The notes under the pieces were generated by a model. That model was not told where the DNA came from, did no database searches, and was given only the letters and a program-made list of their open reading frames with translations. From assembly GCF_000010125.1 (NCBI RefSeq), contig NC_007350.1, positions 620,001 through 684,000 on the forward strand: DNA of 64,000 nt, given 5' to 3'. The stretch comes from Staphylococcus saprophyticus subsp. saprophyticus ATCC 15305 = NCTC 7292 (GTDB lineage: Bacteria; Bacillota; Bacilli; Staphylococcales; Staphylococcaceae). Positions 56,089 to 64,000 of this stretch are shown here, one piece after another. Position numbers and translations under genes: made by a program. The first letter of the stretch is position 1. Each line of letters starts with the position of its first letter.

Positions 56089-57348
56089 ATGCCAGTAGAA
56101 AAAAGAACGCCAATTCCTGTAAGTGAAGCAATTGAACGTGTAGTCAATCAATCGATTTATACGCAACAAGTAGAAGTTCCATTAAATGAGAGTATCCATC
56201 ATATTTTAGCCGAAGATATCATTGCGACATATGAAATTCCACGGTTTAATAAATCTCCCTATGATGGCTTTGCTATTCGCAGTAAGGATACGGTAGGTGC
56301 TAGTGGTGAACAACGTGTAAGCTTTAATGTGATTGATCATATTGGAGCAGGATCTGTTTCTGATAAAACGGTAGGCGCTTTCGAGGCGGTTCGGATTATG
56401 ACAGGGGCTGCTCTACCAGAAGGTGCAGATGCAGTGGTTATGTTAGAACAAACTGTTGAAAACGGACATAGTTTTACTTTGAGAAAAACCTTTGAGCCAA
56501 ATGAAAATGTTTCTTTAAAGGGTGAGGAAACAGAGATAGGAGATATCGTACTGGAAAAGGGGCAATTAATTAATTCCGGTGCCATTGCTGTATTAGCAAC
56601 TTACGGTTATACACAAGTAAAAGTAAATAAAAAGCCAAGTGTAGGTGTTATAGCTACTGGTAGTGAGTTATTGGATGTGAATGATGCTTTAGAACCAGGA
56701 AAAATTAGGAATTCAAATGGTCCTATGATTACAGCCTTATCGCAAAAATTAGGGTTAAGTGCTATTGCATATCAAATTCAAGAAGATGATTTGGACAGTA
56801 GTATTCAAGTCGTAAAAGAAGCAATGGCTAAACATGATATTGTCATTACGACTGGTGGCGTGTCGGTGGGTGATTTCGATTATCTGCCACAAATATATGA
56901 AGCATTAAACGCAGAAGTACTATTCAATAAAATAGCGATGCGACCAGGTAGTGTTACGACTGTAGCAGTTGCAAATGAAACCTATCTATTTGGATTATCT
57001 GGGAATCCATCGGCTTGCTATACTGGTTTTGAGTTATATGTTAAACCGGCAGCACTTCATATGATGGGTGCTAATGCAATATATCCTCAAGTAATACAAG
57101 CGACATTAATGGAAGATTTTAAAAAGGCGAACCCATTCACAAGATTTATACGTGCCACAGCGACGTTGAATGGAAAAGAAATGACGGTAGTACCATCAGG
57201 GTTTAATAAATCAGGCGCTGTAGTTGCGATAGCCCATAGTAATGCTATGATTATGCTTCCAGGTGGAACGAGAGGTTATAGTCAAGGACATACGGTTAAC
57301 GTCATATTGACGGAATCACAAGCATACGAAAAGACATGTTTTATATGA
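56089..57348 (+). CDS. moeA: Molybdopterin molybdenumtransferase MoeA
   Basis: 419-aa enzyme that inserts molybdate into adenylated molybdopterin. Start of domain with PIPVSEAIERV, then SPYDGFAIRS and MTGAALPEGADAVVMLEQ; the MoCF domain has VIATGSELLD and ITTGGVSVGDFDYL; the C-terminal domain IV ends the protein. GTAAGGAGTAG precedes ATG 56089. Its TGA overlaps the mobB ATG (ATGA). First of the six-gene unit moeA-mobB-moaE-moaD-mobA-moaA. Confidence 0.95.
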   Translation: MPVEKRTPIPVSEAIERVVNQSIYTQQVEVPLNESIHHILAEDIIATYEIPRFNKSPYDGFAIRSKDTVGASGEQRVSFNVIDHIGAGSVSDKTVGAFEAVRIMTGAALPEGADAVVMLEQTVENGHSFTLRKTFEPNENVSLKGEETEIGDIVLEKGQLINSGAIAVLATYGYTQVKVNKKPSVGVIATGSELLDVNDALEPGKIRNSNGPMITALSQKLGLSAIAYQIQEDDLDSSIQVVKEAMAKHDIVITTGGVSVGDFDYLPQIYEALNAEVLFNKIAMRPGSVTTVAVANETYLFGLSGNPSACYTGFELYVKPAALHMMGANAIYPQVIQATLMEDFKKANPFTRFIRATATLNGKEMTVVPSGFNKSGAVVAIAHSNAMIMLPGGTRGYSQGHTVNVILTESQAYEKTCFI

Positions 57349-57836
57349 TTCTACAAATTGTGGGTTATAAAAACGCTGGAAAAACGACGTTAATGTCACA
57401 TACAATCCAATTTTTAAAATCACATTTGTTAACAGTGGCAACTGTTAAACATCACGGATTTAACCAATTAGTTAATCAAGAAGCGGATATCACATTACAA
57501 AATGATCAAGTTGACCATATGAAACATTTTAATGCAGGTGCTGATCAAAGTATTGTACAAGGTAAGTCTTATCAACAGTCGGTAACAAGAAAAGAAAATC
57601 AAAGTCTTGAGGAAATCATCAGCGAATCTGTTACAATAGATTGTAACGTGATACTCGTAGAAGGCTTTAAATCTGCACCATTTGATAAAGTAGTTGTTTA
57701 TCAAGATGAGAAAGAACGTCAAAGTCTAAGCCATCTAACGAATGTAAAATACTATGTGAATTTGGCCGATACAGATGCATTGACGCTTTATAATCAATGG
57801 CTATTTCATTATTTTAAAATAGAAGGAATGCATTAA
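57345..57836 (+). CDS. mobB: Molybdopterin-guanine dinucleotide biosynthesis protein MobB
   Basis: 163-aa P-loop GTPase assisting formation of the guanine dinucleotide cofactor. Walker A GYKNAGKTTL is near residues 7-16, VATVKHHGF follows, then ILVEGFKSAPFDKVVVY. The ATG at 57345 overlaps the moeA stop by four bases; an ATG at 57336 is also open and would give 3 extra residues. Its stop abuts the moaE start. Confidence 0.92.
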   Translation: MILQIVGYKNAGKTTLMSHTIQFLKSHLLTVATVKHHGFNQLVNQEADITLQNDQVDHMKHFNAGADQSIVQGKSYQQSVTRKENQSLEEIISESVTIDCNVILVEGFKSAPFDKVVVYQDEKERQSLSHLTNVKYYVNLADTDALTLYNQWLFHYFKIEGMH

Positions 57837-58283
57837 ATGAAGCAATTCGAAGTGAAGTGTGACCCGATACAAACTGAGCCATATAGAGATTATGTCCTAG
57901 ATGAAAATCAAGGCGCGGTAGTTGTTTTTACAGGTCATGTAAGAGAGTGGACGAAAGGTGTTAAAACAGAATACTTAGAATATGAAGCATATATTCCTAT
58001 GGCTGAGAAGAAACTCGCTCAAATTGGAGACGAAATATCACAGAAATGGCCTGGAACAAAAACAGCAATTGTTCATAGAATTGGACCACTGAATATATCT
58101 GATATTGCTGTAATTATCAGTGTTTCCTCGCCACATCGAAAGGATGCATATCGCGCAAATGAATATGCTATTGAACGAATCAAAGCAATCGTGCCTATAT
58201 GGAAAAAGGAAATATGGGAAGATGGCGCTCAATGGCAAGGGCATCAACATGGGAATCACAATGATGCGGTTGAGGGGGAATAG
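57837..58283 (+). CDS. moaE: Molybdopterin synthase large subunit MoaE
   Basis: 148-aa catalytic subunit that adds sulfur, carried by MoaD, to cyclic pyranopterin. Motifs: GAVVVFTGHVREWTKG, YLEYEAYIPMAEKKL, VHRIGPLNISDIAVIISVSSPHRKDAY and the catalytic-lysine region VPIWKKEIWEDGAQW. Starts directly after the mobB stop with GAAGGAATG as ribosome site. Forms the synthase with MoaD encoded next. Confidence 0.95.
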   Translation: MKQFEVKCDPIQTEPYRDYVLDENQGAVVVFTGHVREWTKGVKTEYLEYEAYIPMAEKKLAQIGDEISQKWPGTKTAIVHRIGPLNISDIAVIISVSSPHRKDAYRANEYAIERIKAIVPIWKKEIWEDGAQWQGHQHGNHNDAVEGE

Positions 58284-58288
58284 TAATT

Positions 58289-58522
58289 ATGAAAATACTA
58301 TACTTTGCAGAATTAAAAGAAATTTTAGCTAAACAGACTGAAACAATTGATTTAAGTTATGATATTACGGTAGATGATTTTACTAAAGATTTATTTGAAC
58401 GTTATCCTCAAATCAAGGATAAGCAATTTCAAATTGCAGTAAATGAAGAATTCGTCAAAAGTGATGACATCGTACATCAAGATGATACAGTGGCATTAAT
58501 TCCACCAGTTAGCGGAGGGTAA
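58289..58522 (+). CDS. moaD: Molybdopterin synthase sulfur carrier MoaD
   Basis: 77-aa ubiquitin-like protein ending in PPVSGG, the C-terminal double glycine that MoeB adenylates and that carries the thiocarboxylate. GGGGGAATAG precedes the ATG, 5 bases after moaE. Small size and the Gly-Gly tail make the call firm. Confidence 0.95.
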   Translation: MKILYFAELKEILAKQTETIDLSYDITVDDFTKDLFERYPQIKDKQFQIAVNEEFVKSDDIVHQDDTVALIPPVSGG

Positions 58523-58528
58523 AAAGAC

Positions 58529-59137
58529 ATGAAAGCAATTATACTTGCCGGAGGACAATCAGAAAGATTCGGCGAACCAAAGGCTTTTGCTCAAATAAAT
58601 GCGCAACCATTTTATAAGCGTATTATTGACGTTTTAGAGGGTACAAATATGTTTAATCAAATTATTATCAGTACAAATGAGACATTAGCATCTCAATTTG
58701 ATCATTCTGATATTATTATTGATGAAGATCAAAATAAGGATAAAGGTCCTTTGGCAGGTATTCAGTCAGTCATTCAGCATTATGAAAGTGAGGAACTGTT
58801 CTTTGTTGTGTCGGTTGATACACCTATGATTTCTCAAAAAGCTGTGAGTAAACTATATCAATTCATGGTAGAACACCTTATAGAAGACCAATTAGATATC
58901 GCTGGGTTTAAGGAAAAGGGCAGACCCATACCGACTATTGCTTTTTATAGTCCGCACACATTGCCATATATTGATGATGCATTAAATTCAAACGATTATA
59001 GTTTGAAAAGTGTTTATAATAAAGTGAAAAGTGATTGGTTAGATGTAAATTTAATTGAATCACCAGATTATTGGTACAAAAATATTAATTATCAACAAGA
59101 TTTGGACTCTTTACAACAAGATATATTAAATAGATAA
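58529..59137 (+). CDS. mobA: Molybdenum cofactor guanylyltransferase MobA
   Basis: 202-aa nucleotidyltransferase that joins GMP to Mo-molybdopterin, giving the MGD cofactor used by formate dehydrogenase. GTP loop [18 protein letters not shown] is at residues 4-21; the conserved metal aspartates are in [10 protein letters not shown] and [16 protein letters not shown] precedes the ATG, 6 bases after moaD. Confidence 0.95.
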
Positions 59138-59151
59138 GGGGACCTAATGTT

Positions 59152-60174
59152 ATGGTAGAGCAAATAACTGATAAACTTGGACGTCCGATTCGTGATTTAA
59201 GACTGTCAGTTACAGATCGTTGCAATTTCCGTTGTGATTATTGCATGCCGAAAGAAATATTTGGTGATGACTTTGTATTCTTACCTAAAGATGAGTTGCT
59301 TACCTTTGATGAAATGGTACGTATTGCACAGGTATACACGCAATTAGGTGTGAAAAAAATAAGAATTACAGGTGGGGAACCATTACTAAGACGTGATTTA
59401 GATAAATTGATATACCAGTTAAATCAATTAGAAGGTGTAGAAGATATTGGTTTAACGACAAATGGTTTATTATTAAAAAAACACGGTCAAAAATTATACG
59501 ATGCTGGCTTGAGACGTATCAATGTCAGCCTAGATGCAATAGACGATGCTGTGTTCCAAGCCATAAACAATAGAAATATTAAGGCTTCTACGATTTTACA
59601 ACAAATTGATTATGCAGTTGCTATAGGATTTCAAGTGAAAGTAAATGTAGTGGTACAAAAAGGTGTAAATGATGACCAGATCGTACCTATGGTGCAATAC
59701 TTTAAAGATAAAGATGTACAAATTCGATTTATTGAATTTATGGACGTTGGTAATGATAATGGTTGGGACTTTAGTAAAGTTGTGTCAAAAGACGAAATGC
59801 TTGAAATGATAGAGCAGAATTTTGATATTGAGCCAGTGGCACCGAAATATTATGGTGAAGTTGCAAAATATTATCAGCATAAAGATAATAAAGCACAATT
59901 TGGTTTGATAACAAGTGTTTCTCAGTCATTCTGTTCTACTTGTACACGTGCACGTCTTTCATCAGATGGTAAGTTTTATGGATGTTTATTTAGTACTGTA
60001 GATGGATTTAATGTTAAGTCATTTATGCGCAATGGCGCAACTGATAATGAATTATTCGAACAATTTAAAGCATTATGGAATATCAGAGATGACCGCTATT
60101 CTGATGAACGAACTGAACAAACAGTTGCAAATAGAAAACGTAAAAAAATAAACATGAATTATATAGGTGGATAA
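59152..60174 (+). CDS. moaA: GTP 3',8-cyclase MoaA (radical SAM)
   Basis: 340-aa radical SAM enzyme starting cofactor synthesis from GTP. The first 4Fe-4S cluster motif is [10 protein letters not shown] (CxxxCxxC) near residue 24; [12 protein letters not shown] follows. The second cluster uses the C-terminal [20 protein letters not shown]. The protein ends in GG as required for activity. AAGGGGACC lies upstream; ATG 59147 is in another frame and stops at once. Last gene of the unit. Confidence 0.96.
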   Translation: MVEQITDKLGRPIRDLRLSVTDRCNFRCDYCMPKEIFGDDFVFLPKDELLTFDEMVRIAQVYTQLGVKKIRITGGEPLLRRDLDKLIYQLNQLEGVEDIGLTTNGLLLKKHGQKLYDAGLRRINVSLDAIDDAVFQAINNRNIKASTILQQIDYAVAIGFQVKVNVVVQKGVNDDQIVPMVQYFKDKDVQIRFIEFMDVGNDNGWDFSKVVSKDEMLEMIEQNFDIEPVAPKYYGEVAKYYQHKDNKAQFGLITSVSQSFCSTCTRARLSSDGKFYGCLFSTVDGFNVKSFMRNGATDNELFEQFKALWNIRDDRYSDERTEQTVANRKRKKINMNYIGG

Positions 60175-60187
60175 TAAAAAATGAAAT

Positions 60188-60254
60188 GAGTCTGGGACAA
60201 AATAGATGTCTCAGATTTTTTTCATTTAGGCAGTAGATGACTGAATTGAAAATG
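60188..60254 (+). repeat. Dispersed repeat, hairpin plus ATGACTGAA block
   Basis: GAGTCTGGGACA hairpin, T7, then CATTTAGGCAGTAGATGACTGAA, shared with the reverse complement of 2279-2320. It probably terminates the moe-moa operon. Confidence 0.8.
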
Positions 60255-60575
60255 GAAAGATGCCTATTTTTAATTGCCTTTTAATAAATTTCAAGGTCAA
60301 AATGATAGGATGCTTAACCTTTAATGATATTTAATTTCGCAAAATATAAAATAGATAAAATTTGTTAATTTATGTCTAAAGATATTGAGTAATACAAATT
60401 TTTTAAGATGTTCATTTGAGATTATATAAATTATATTCAATTGAAGATAATATTTATCTGTTTCAATAAAAATAATAGATTAAATGAAGAAAGTGTTATA
60501 TAATACTTTTGAAGCTTATTCATTAAATAAAGCCATAGAACACAACGAGAGTAGTCAATAAGGAGGCCATTTTTT
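60255..60575. other. AT-rich region upstream of sarV
   Basis: No gene is supported. It should hold the sarV promoter, but no clear -35/-10 pair stands out. A GGAGG ribosome site is at 60561-60565. Confidence 0.4.
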
Positions 60576-60926
60576 ATGGAAAGTAAAGTATCATATTTTA
60601 TAAATTCTGAAAGAGCATTAAGTCAATTAAAGCATTGGTTAAAATCTGTACATCGCTTATCAATAGAAGAATTTGTCATATTGTATAAAGTGTATGAAGC
60701 AAAGAAAATGAGCGGTAAAGAGTTAAGAGATACCTTGCATTTTGAAATGCTTTGGGATACGAGTAAAATTGACGTTATTATTAGAAAAATTTATAAAAAA
60801 GAGCTCATTTCTAAAGTGCGTTCAGAAACGGATGAAAGACAAGTTTTTTATTATTATAATGATATACAGAGTAAATTATTAGATGATATTATCAATGAAA
60901 TTGAAAAAATTCAAATAGCACAATAG
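60576..60926 (+). CDS. sarV: SarV-like winged-helix regulator
   Basis: 116-aa SarA-family regulator. The central stretch [25 protein letters not shown] and the wing [13 protein letters not shown] are as I recall them for S. aureus SarV, which controls autolysis genes. The N-terminal [22 protein letters not shown] is also of that type. AAGGAGG precedes the ATG. Position next to moaA matches S. aureus. It is convergent with the MFS/MarR unit. Confidence 0.88.
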   Translation: MESKVSYFINSERALSQLKHWLKSVHRLSIEEFVILYKVYEAKKMSGKELRDTLHFEMLWDTSKIDVIIRKIYKKELISKVRSETDERQVFYYYNDIQSKLLDDIINEIEKIQIAQ

Positions 60927-61106
60927 TGTGATATACATAAATTAAAACAATCAGATAGGATTACAATCAAATATCCATAAAAGTTCTGTAGGTTTATATT
61001 CGATAAGGAATGGCTAGGAGTGGATTACCTTAACTGATCCAGAAAATCTACTAACTTAATATCGTAGGGGAATATACTTTATAGTTATTTACTGTCGAAC
61101 TAAAAA

Positions 61107-61138
61107 GAGTCTGAGACATCAAGCGGTGTCTCAGACTC
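61107..61138. repeat. Dispersed repeat, hairpin-only copy (bidirectional terminator)
   Basis: GAGTCTGAGACA pairs exactly with TGTCTCAGACTC around an 8-base loop with A and T runs on the two sides. It sits between convergent sarV and the MFS gene. Confidence 0.85.
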
Positions 61139-61149
61139 TAATTTTTTAA

Positions 61150-62361
61150 TTAAAATGAACTTAAATTTTTAACTTTTCTGCCGTGTACAAAGTAGTAAAT
61201 GATCGCTGTGATTAAAACGATGATTGCCATTATTGCATAAAGTTGTGCGTAGCTCACAGCTGATGTAAAGAACCCTAATACATAAGGTCCAAATCCTAAA
61301 CCTAAATCAAGACCAATAAAGTAAGTAGAAGTCGCAATACCATATTTAGCTGGCGGTGAGACTTTAATCGCAATGGCTTGCATACAAGATGAAATATTGC
61401 CGTAACCAGCACCTAAGCATAAACCAGCAATTAGGAGTAACCAACCATTGTTTGTAATACTTAAAGTAAGGAAAGTAATGATTAAGAATATGAATGCTGG
61501 ATAAGCTACTACATTTTCGTTTTTTTGATCCATTAATCGACCAGCAACTGGGCGTGTAATAAGTGAAGCAATTGCATAGAATATAAAGAAGTAACTTGAT
61601 ATTGTTACAAGATTAATTTCTTGGGCAAAAAATTGTAGAAATGTAAGAATTGATGAATAGGTTAAACCGGAAATCAACATGATAATTGCAACGGGTACAG
61701 CCTCTTTTGCAATATAATTGTTAATATTGAATTTTTTAGATTGAGTCGTTTGCTTTTTAGACTCTGTGTTACTTTCTACTTCAAATTGTAATTTAATAAA
61801 GAAAGAAATAATAAAGCTGATAATGCCACAGAGTAAGCAGATTGTGAATAATAATTTAATAGGGAAGCTATTGATTAGTAATAAACCGAAGAATGGTCCG
61901 ATTGCTGCACCTATGACCAAACTTAAGGAGAATAAGCTAATGCCTTCACTCTTTCTGTCATTTGGTGTGACATAAGCTGCAATTGTTCCTGTAGCAGTTG
62001 TAGTAATACCTGTAGCAATACCATTAACGAGTCTAGTTACCATTAAGAAAGCTAAAGAACCTTCTATAAAATAAAATAATTGTGTAACTAATAAAAAGCC
62101 TAAACCAATGAGTAATATACGTTTAGGCCCAATTTTATTAACATATTTACCAGTCGTAAATCTACCTATTAATGAGCCGATAATAAATAGCCCTGTAACT
62201 AGTCCAGCAACACTATCTGAGGCGTGGTACTCTGATTTTGTATAACTAGCAATAATAACAATCAGTAGATACATACATAGATTAATTAAAAAATTAGTAA
62301 AAAAGTTAATGTTAAAACTTTTTGTCCAAATCGGTGATTTCAGAGAAGTGGATTGATTCAT
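61150..62361 (-). CDS. MFS drug/metabolite efflux transporter
   Basis: 403-aa membrane protein with twelve spans. The MFS loop 2-3 motif GRFTTGKYVNKIGPKRILLIG (about residues 60-80) and ATGTIAAYVTPNDRKSEGISLFSLSLVIGAAIGPFFG are present. ATG 62361 follows GGAGGAA; the frame stays open further upstream over the marR-type gene, but the ribosome site decides. It starts 4 bases after the MarR gene stop, so the two are co-transcribed and probably induced by the pump's own substrate. Confidence 0.85.
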   Translation of the reverse strand: MNQSTSLKSPIWTKSFNINFFTNFLINLCMYLLIVIIASYTKSEYHASDSVAGLVTGLFIIGSLIGRFTTGKYVNKIGPKRILLIGLGFLLVTQLFYFIEGSLAFLMVTRLVNGIATGITTTATGTIAAYVTPNDRKSEGISLFSLSLVIGAAIGPFFGLLLINSFPIKLLFTICLLCGIISFIISFFIKLQFEVESNTESKKQTTQSKKFNINNYIAKEAVPVAIIMLISGLTYSSILTFLQFFAQEINLVTISSYFFIFYAIASLITRPVAGRLMDQKNENVVAYPAFIFLIITFLTLSITNNGWLLLIAGLCLGAGYGNISSCMQAIAIKVSPPAKYGIATSTYFIGLDLGLGFGPYVLGFFTSAVSYAQLYAIMAIIVLITAIIYYFVHGRKVKNLSSF

Positions 62362-62365
62362 TTGA

Positions 62366-62797
62366 CTATTCCTCCATATTGATAATTTGTTCATGGATCT
62401 TTTGAATGACTTGTATTGCATAGTTAAGTTCATCATCTGATAAACCAGTATTTTCAATAATTTTATCCTGTACATCACATATACGTGTATTGATCGCACC
62501 ATAAAGTTGCTGTCCTTTTTCAGAAAAAGATAATAATTTTTCTCTTTTATCTTCTCCAGGTTCAATCGTAAGTAATGATTTATCAGAAAGTACTTTTAAA
62601 ATCTTTCTTGTAGTTGGTTTTTCAATTGCTCGACGCTTTGAAATTTGAACGAGTGTCGTTGGTGCGTTTTGAGCAATATCTTTTAATACCAACCATTGTG
62701 CGGGATAAACATCAAATTCCTCAAATACCGGTTGGAAAAATTTAGTGTAGGGTCTATAAATAGCTGTTAGATGATTGAATATACTTTGTGAGTCCAT
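62366..62797 (-). CDS. MarR-family repressor
   Basis: 143-aa winged-helix regulator. LTAIYRPYTKFFQPVFEEFDVYPAQWLVLKDIA is followed by the recognition region LVQISKRRAIEKPTTRKILKVLSDKSLLTIE and a basic wing EDKREKLLSFSEKG. AAGGAGGATC precedes the ATG. First gene of a repressor-pump operon. A perfect palindrome lies between its promoter and ribosome site, the expected self-operator. Confidence 0.87.
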   Translation of the reverse strand: MDSQSIFNHLTAIYRPYTKFFQPVFEEFDVYPAQWLVLKDIAQNAPTTLVQISKRRAIEKPTTRKILKVLSDKSLLTIEPGEDKREKLLSFSEKGQQLYGAINTRICDVQDKIIENTGLSDDELNYAIQVIQKIHEQIINMEE

Positions 62798-62812
62798 AAG
62801 ATCCTCCTTAAT

Positions 62813-62829
62813 GGTTAGCTAGGCTAACC
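62813..62829. promoter_or_regulatory. Operator palindrome of the MarR/MFS operon
   Basis: GGTTAGC-TAG-GCTAACC is a perfect interrupted palindrome, 17 bases long. It lies just downstream of the promoter and about 15 bases before the MarR start codon. Confidence 0.75.
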
Positions 62830-62847
62830 TATTTAACAACAAACAAT

Positions 62848-62876
62848 ATTATAAACCTTTTTGTAGGATAAAGCAA
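62848..62876 (-). promoter_or_regulatory. Sigma-A promoter of the MarR/MFS operon
   Basis: On the minus strand: TTGCTT, 17-base spacer, TATAAT. The operator at 62813-62829 covers the early transcribed region. Confidence 0.8.
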
Positions 62877-63192
62877 TAGTATTTTATTTTTAAAATCAAG
62901 TTATAACCTGTTTGATGTTAAAAAGACTTAAGCGAACATAAAAAATCATGCATTGATAATAAATGAAGAAATAGTGATTGAAATGAGGGCGAACTGGTGG
63001 GAATTTCAGAAAATTTGTCATTTCTCACATTTGTAATTGAGTCAATGTATAAATAGTTGAGGAAAAGTGACAATAAGCGCCGACATTTGGTGAGTTTAAT
63101 ATGAAAGAAAGTTGTATGGATGTGTTATGAGAAGTAAAGTCGTATGCAATTTGTTATGATGAAGCTAAAGGAAGCTTAGGGGAGAGAAATTA
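62877..63192. other. Intergenic region upstream of the VOC gene
   Basis: No gene is supported. GAATTTCAGAAAATT (63001-63015) is two mismatches from the CodY consensus. A TTGTAA/TATAAA pair near 63031-63053 is a possible promoter for the VOC gene. Confidence 0.35.
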
Positions 63193-63954
63193 ATGCAATA
63201 TTTGAAATTAGATCATATTATCCATTATATTCATCAGTTAGAGAACTTTAAATTTCCAGGTCATTTATTAACTTTGAACCAAGGTGGACAACATGAGCGT
63301 TTTGGTACATTTAATAGATTAGCTTATTTAGAAAATGCTTACGTAGAATTGTTGGATGTTTATAAACCGGAAGTTTTGCAAAAAATAGTGAAATCGGATG
63401 AAGGGCGTGTATCATTCCCATCTAAAATTGTGCAAGACCAATATAGTCAAGGAATGAAGACATTAGCTTTAAGTACGGCTGACATCAATCAACTTAAGGA
63501 AGATTTAGAAGAAAAAGGTATAGATGTTATCGGTCCGATTGAAATGCACAGAGAAAACATTAAAGGTGATAAAACATCCTGGAAATTATTATATATTGCA
63601 GATCCAGACTATAGAGTGAAGCCACCGTTCTTTATACAGTGGGATGAGAACGAGCAAAAAAGGAATGAAAAATTAGAAGCACTTCGCCAAAAAGAATTTA
63701 TGATTAAATCCATTAATTTGCATAGTACCGAACGCGCACATACTGTGAAAAAATGGCAACATTGGTTTGATATGGACATAGTTAGTGAAGATGAGAAAGT
63801 CACAATACTTAAATTAAAACATGATGATTTGATATTTAAAATAAGTGATGGTCCTAACTCAGGATATAAATCAATAACAATTAAAGATAGTAAAACGATT
63901 TCTCCATATACTTTAATTATAAGAGGGTTAAGTTATATATTTGAGGCAGATTAA
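63193..63954 (+). CDS. VOC-family (glyoxalase-like) protein
   Basis: 253-aa cytosolic protein of the glyoxalase-like/VOC superfamily. The N-terminal KLDHIIHYIHQLENF strand with a metal-type His, then FGTFNRLAYLENAYVELLDVY with a Glu ligand, are as in the Glyoxalase_3 group. A second module begins around residue 175 (IKSINLHSTERAHTVKKWQHWF). Substrate and reaction unknown. GGGGAGAG precedes the ATG. Complete in the window, ending 46 bases before its right edge. Confidence 0.75.
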   Translation: MQYLKLDHIIHYIHQLENFKFPGHLLTLNQGGQHERFGTFNRLAYLENAYVELLDVYKPEVLQKIVKSDEGRVSFPSKIVQDQYSQGMKTLALSTADINQLKEDLEEKGIDVIGPIEMHRENIKGDKTSWKLLYIADPDYRVKPPFFIQWDENEQKRNEKLEALRQKEFMIKSINLHSTERAHTVKKWQHWFDMDIVSEDEKVTILKLKHDDLIFKISDGPNSGYKSITIKDSKTISPYTLIIRGLSYIFEAD

Positions 63955-64000
63955 TAAATGTAAATATAAGCACTATGAGCGATAATGAATATGTGTATCA

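Overview
The window is low-GC, AT-rich chromosomal DNA from a Staphylococcus. Several gene families point there: a SarR-like and a SarV-like regulator, two SsaA-type CHAP proteins with WalR boxes, an LcpC-like LytR-CpsA-Psr protein, an FhuD2-like siderophore lipoprotein, the MupG/MurQ/MurP/MurR module, and a leader resembling the sRNA RsaI. Gene order broadly follows, from memory, the S. aureus segment running from glvC to sarV. Protein divergence, a full Leloir galactose operon and the absence of urease genes next to sarR argue for another species, probably a coagulase-negative one. I do not name the species. I saw no tRNA, rRNA, CRISPR array, prophage or transposase.

Layout. 1-2.2 kb: truncated RpiR regulator divergent from an alpha-glucoside-type PTS EIIBC, with a cre site between them. 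2.4-6.7 kb: an unknown protein, a bile-acid-symporter-family transporter, a HAD phosphatase, small membrane proteins, and a formate/nitrite channel behind a perfect Rex site. 7-10.2 kb: amino-acid permease and secreted alkaline phosphatase PhoB. 10.3-14.6 kb: MurNAc recycling operon mupG-murQ-murP-murR on the minus strand. 14.7-18.3 kb: small unknown gene, WYL regulator, RsaI-like sRNA with a perfect cre, inositol-monophosphatase-family protein, LCP protein. 18.6-22 kb: formate dehydrogenase FdhA plus a DUF1641 partner. 22-30.6 kb: small membrane protein, glucosaminidase, FAD monooxygenase, 2-hydroxyacid dehydrogenase, paired SMR exporter, CHAP protein, DUF4870 protein, opine-dehydrogenase-like protein and NhaC-type antiporter. 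30.6-36.5 kb: frameshifted gene remnant, SsaA, luciferase-family oxidoreductase, small membrane protein, SarR, PTS_EIIC_2 protein. 36.7-43.9 kb: amino-acid ABC transporter divergent from an acyl-CoA-dehydrogenase-like flavoprotein, then FhuD2, BioY and a GNAT protein. 43.9-60.2 kb: FdhD, galR-galK-galE-galT, modABC, a metallo-hydrolase, a GbsR-type regulator, and the molybdenum cofactor genes. 60.5-64 kb: SarV, MarR/MFS efflux pair, VOC protein.

The strongest functional theme is formate oxidation. FdhA needs molybdenum (ModABC), molybdopterin (MoaA-E, MoeA/B, MobA/B) and sulfuration by FdhD, and all are encoded here, together with a formate/nitrite channel under an apparent Rex site. A second theme is catabolite control: near-consensus cre sites sit before the alpha-glucoside PTS, the amino-acid permease, the PTS_EIIC_2 gene and the RsaI-like sRNA. 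A third is cell-wall turnover and recycling. A modular family of terminator-like repeats built on a GAGTCTGAGACA hairpin separates many transcription units.

Functional assignments rest on motif recognition and remembered family knowledge. No database search was run.
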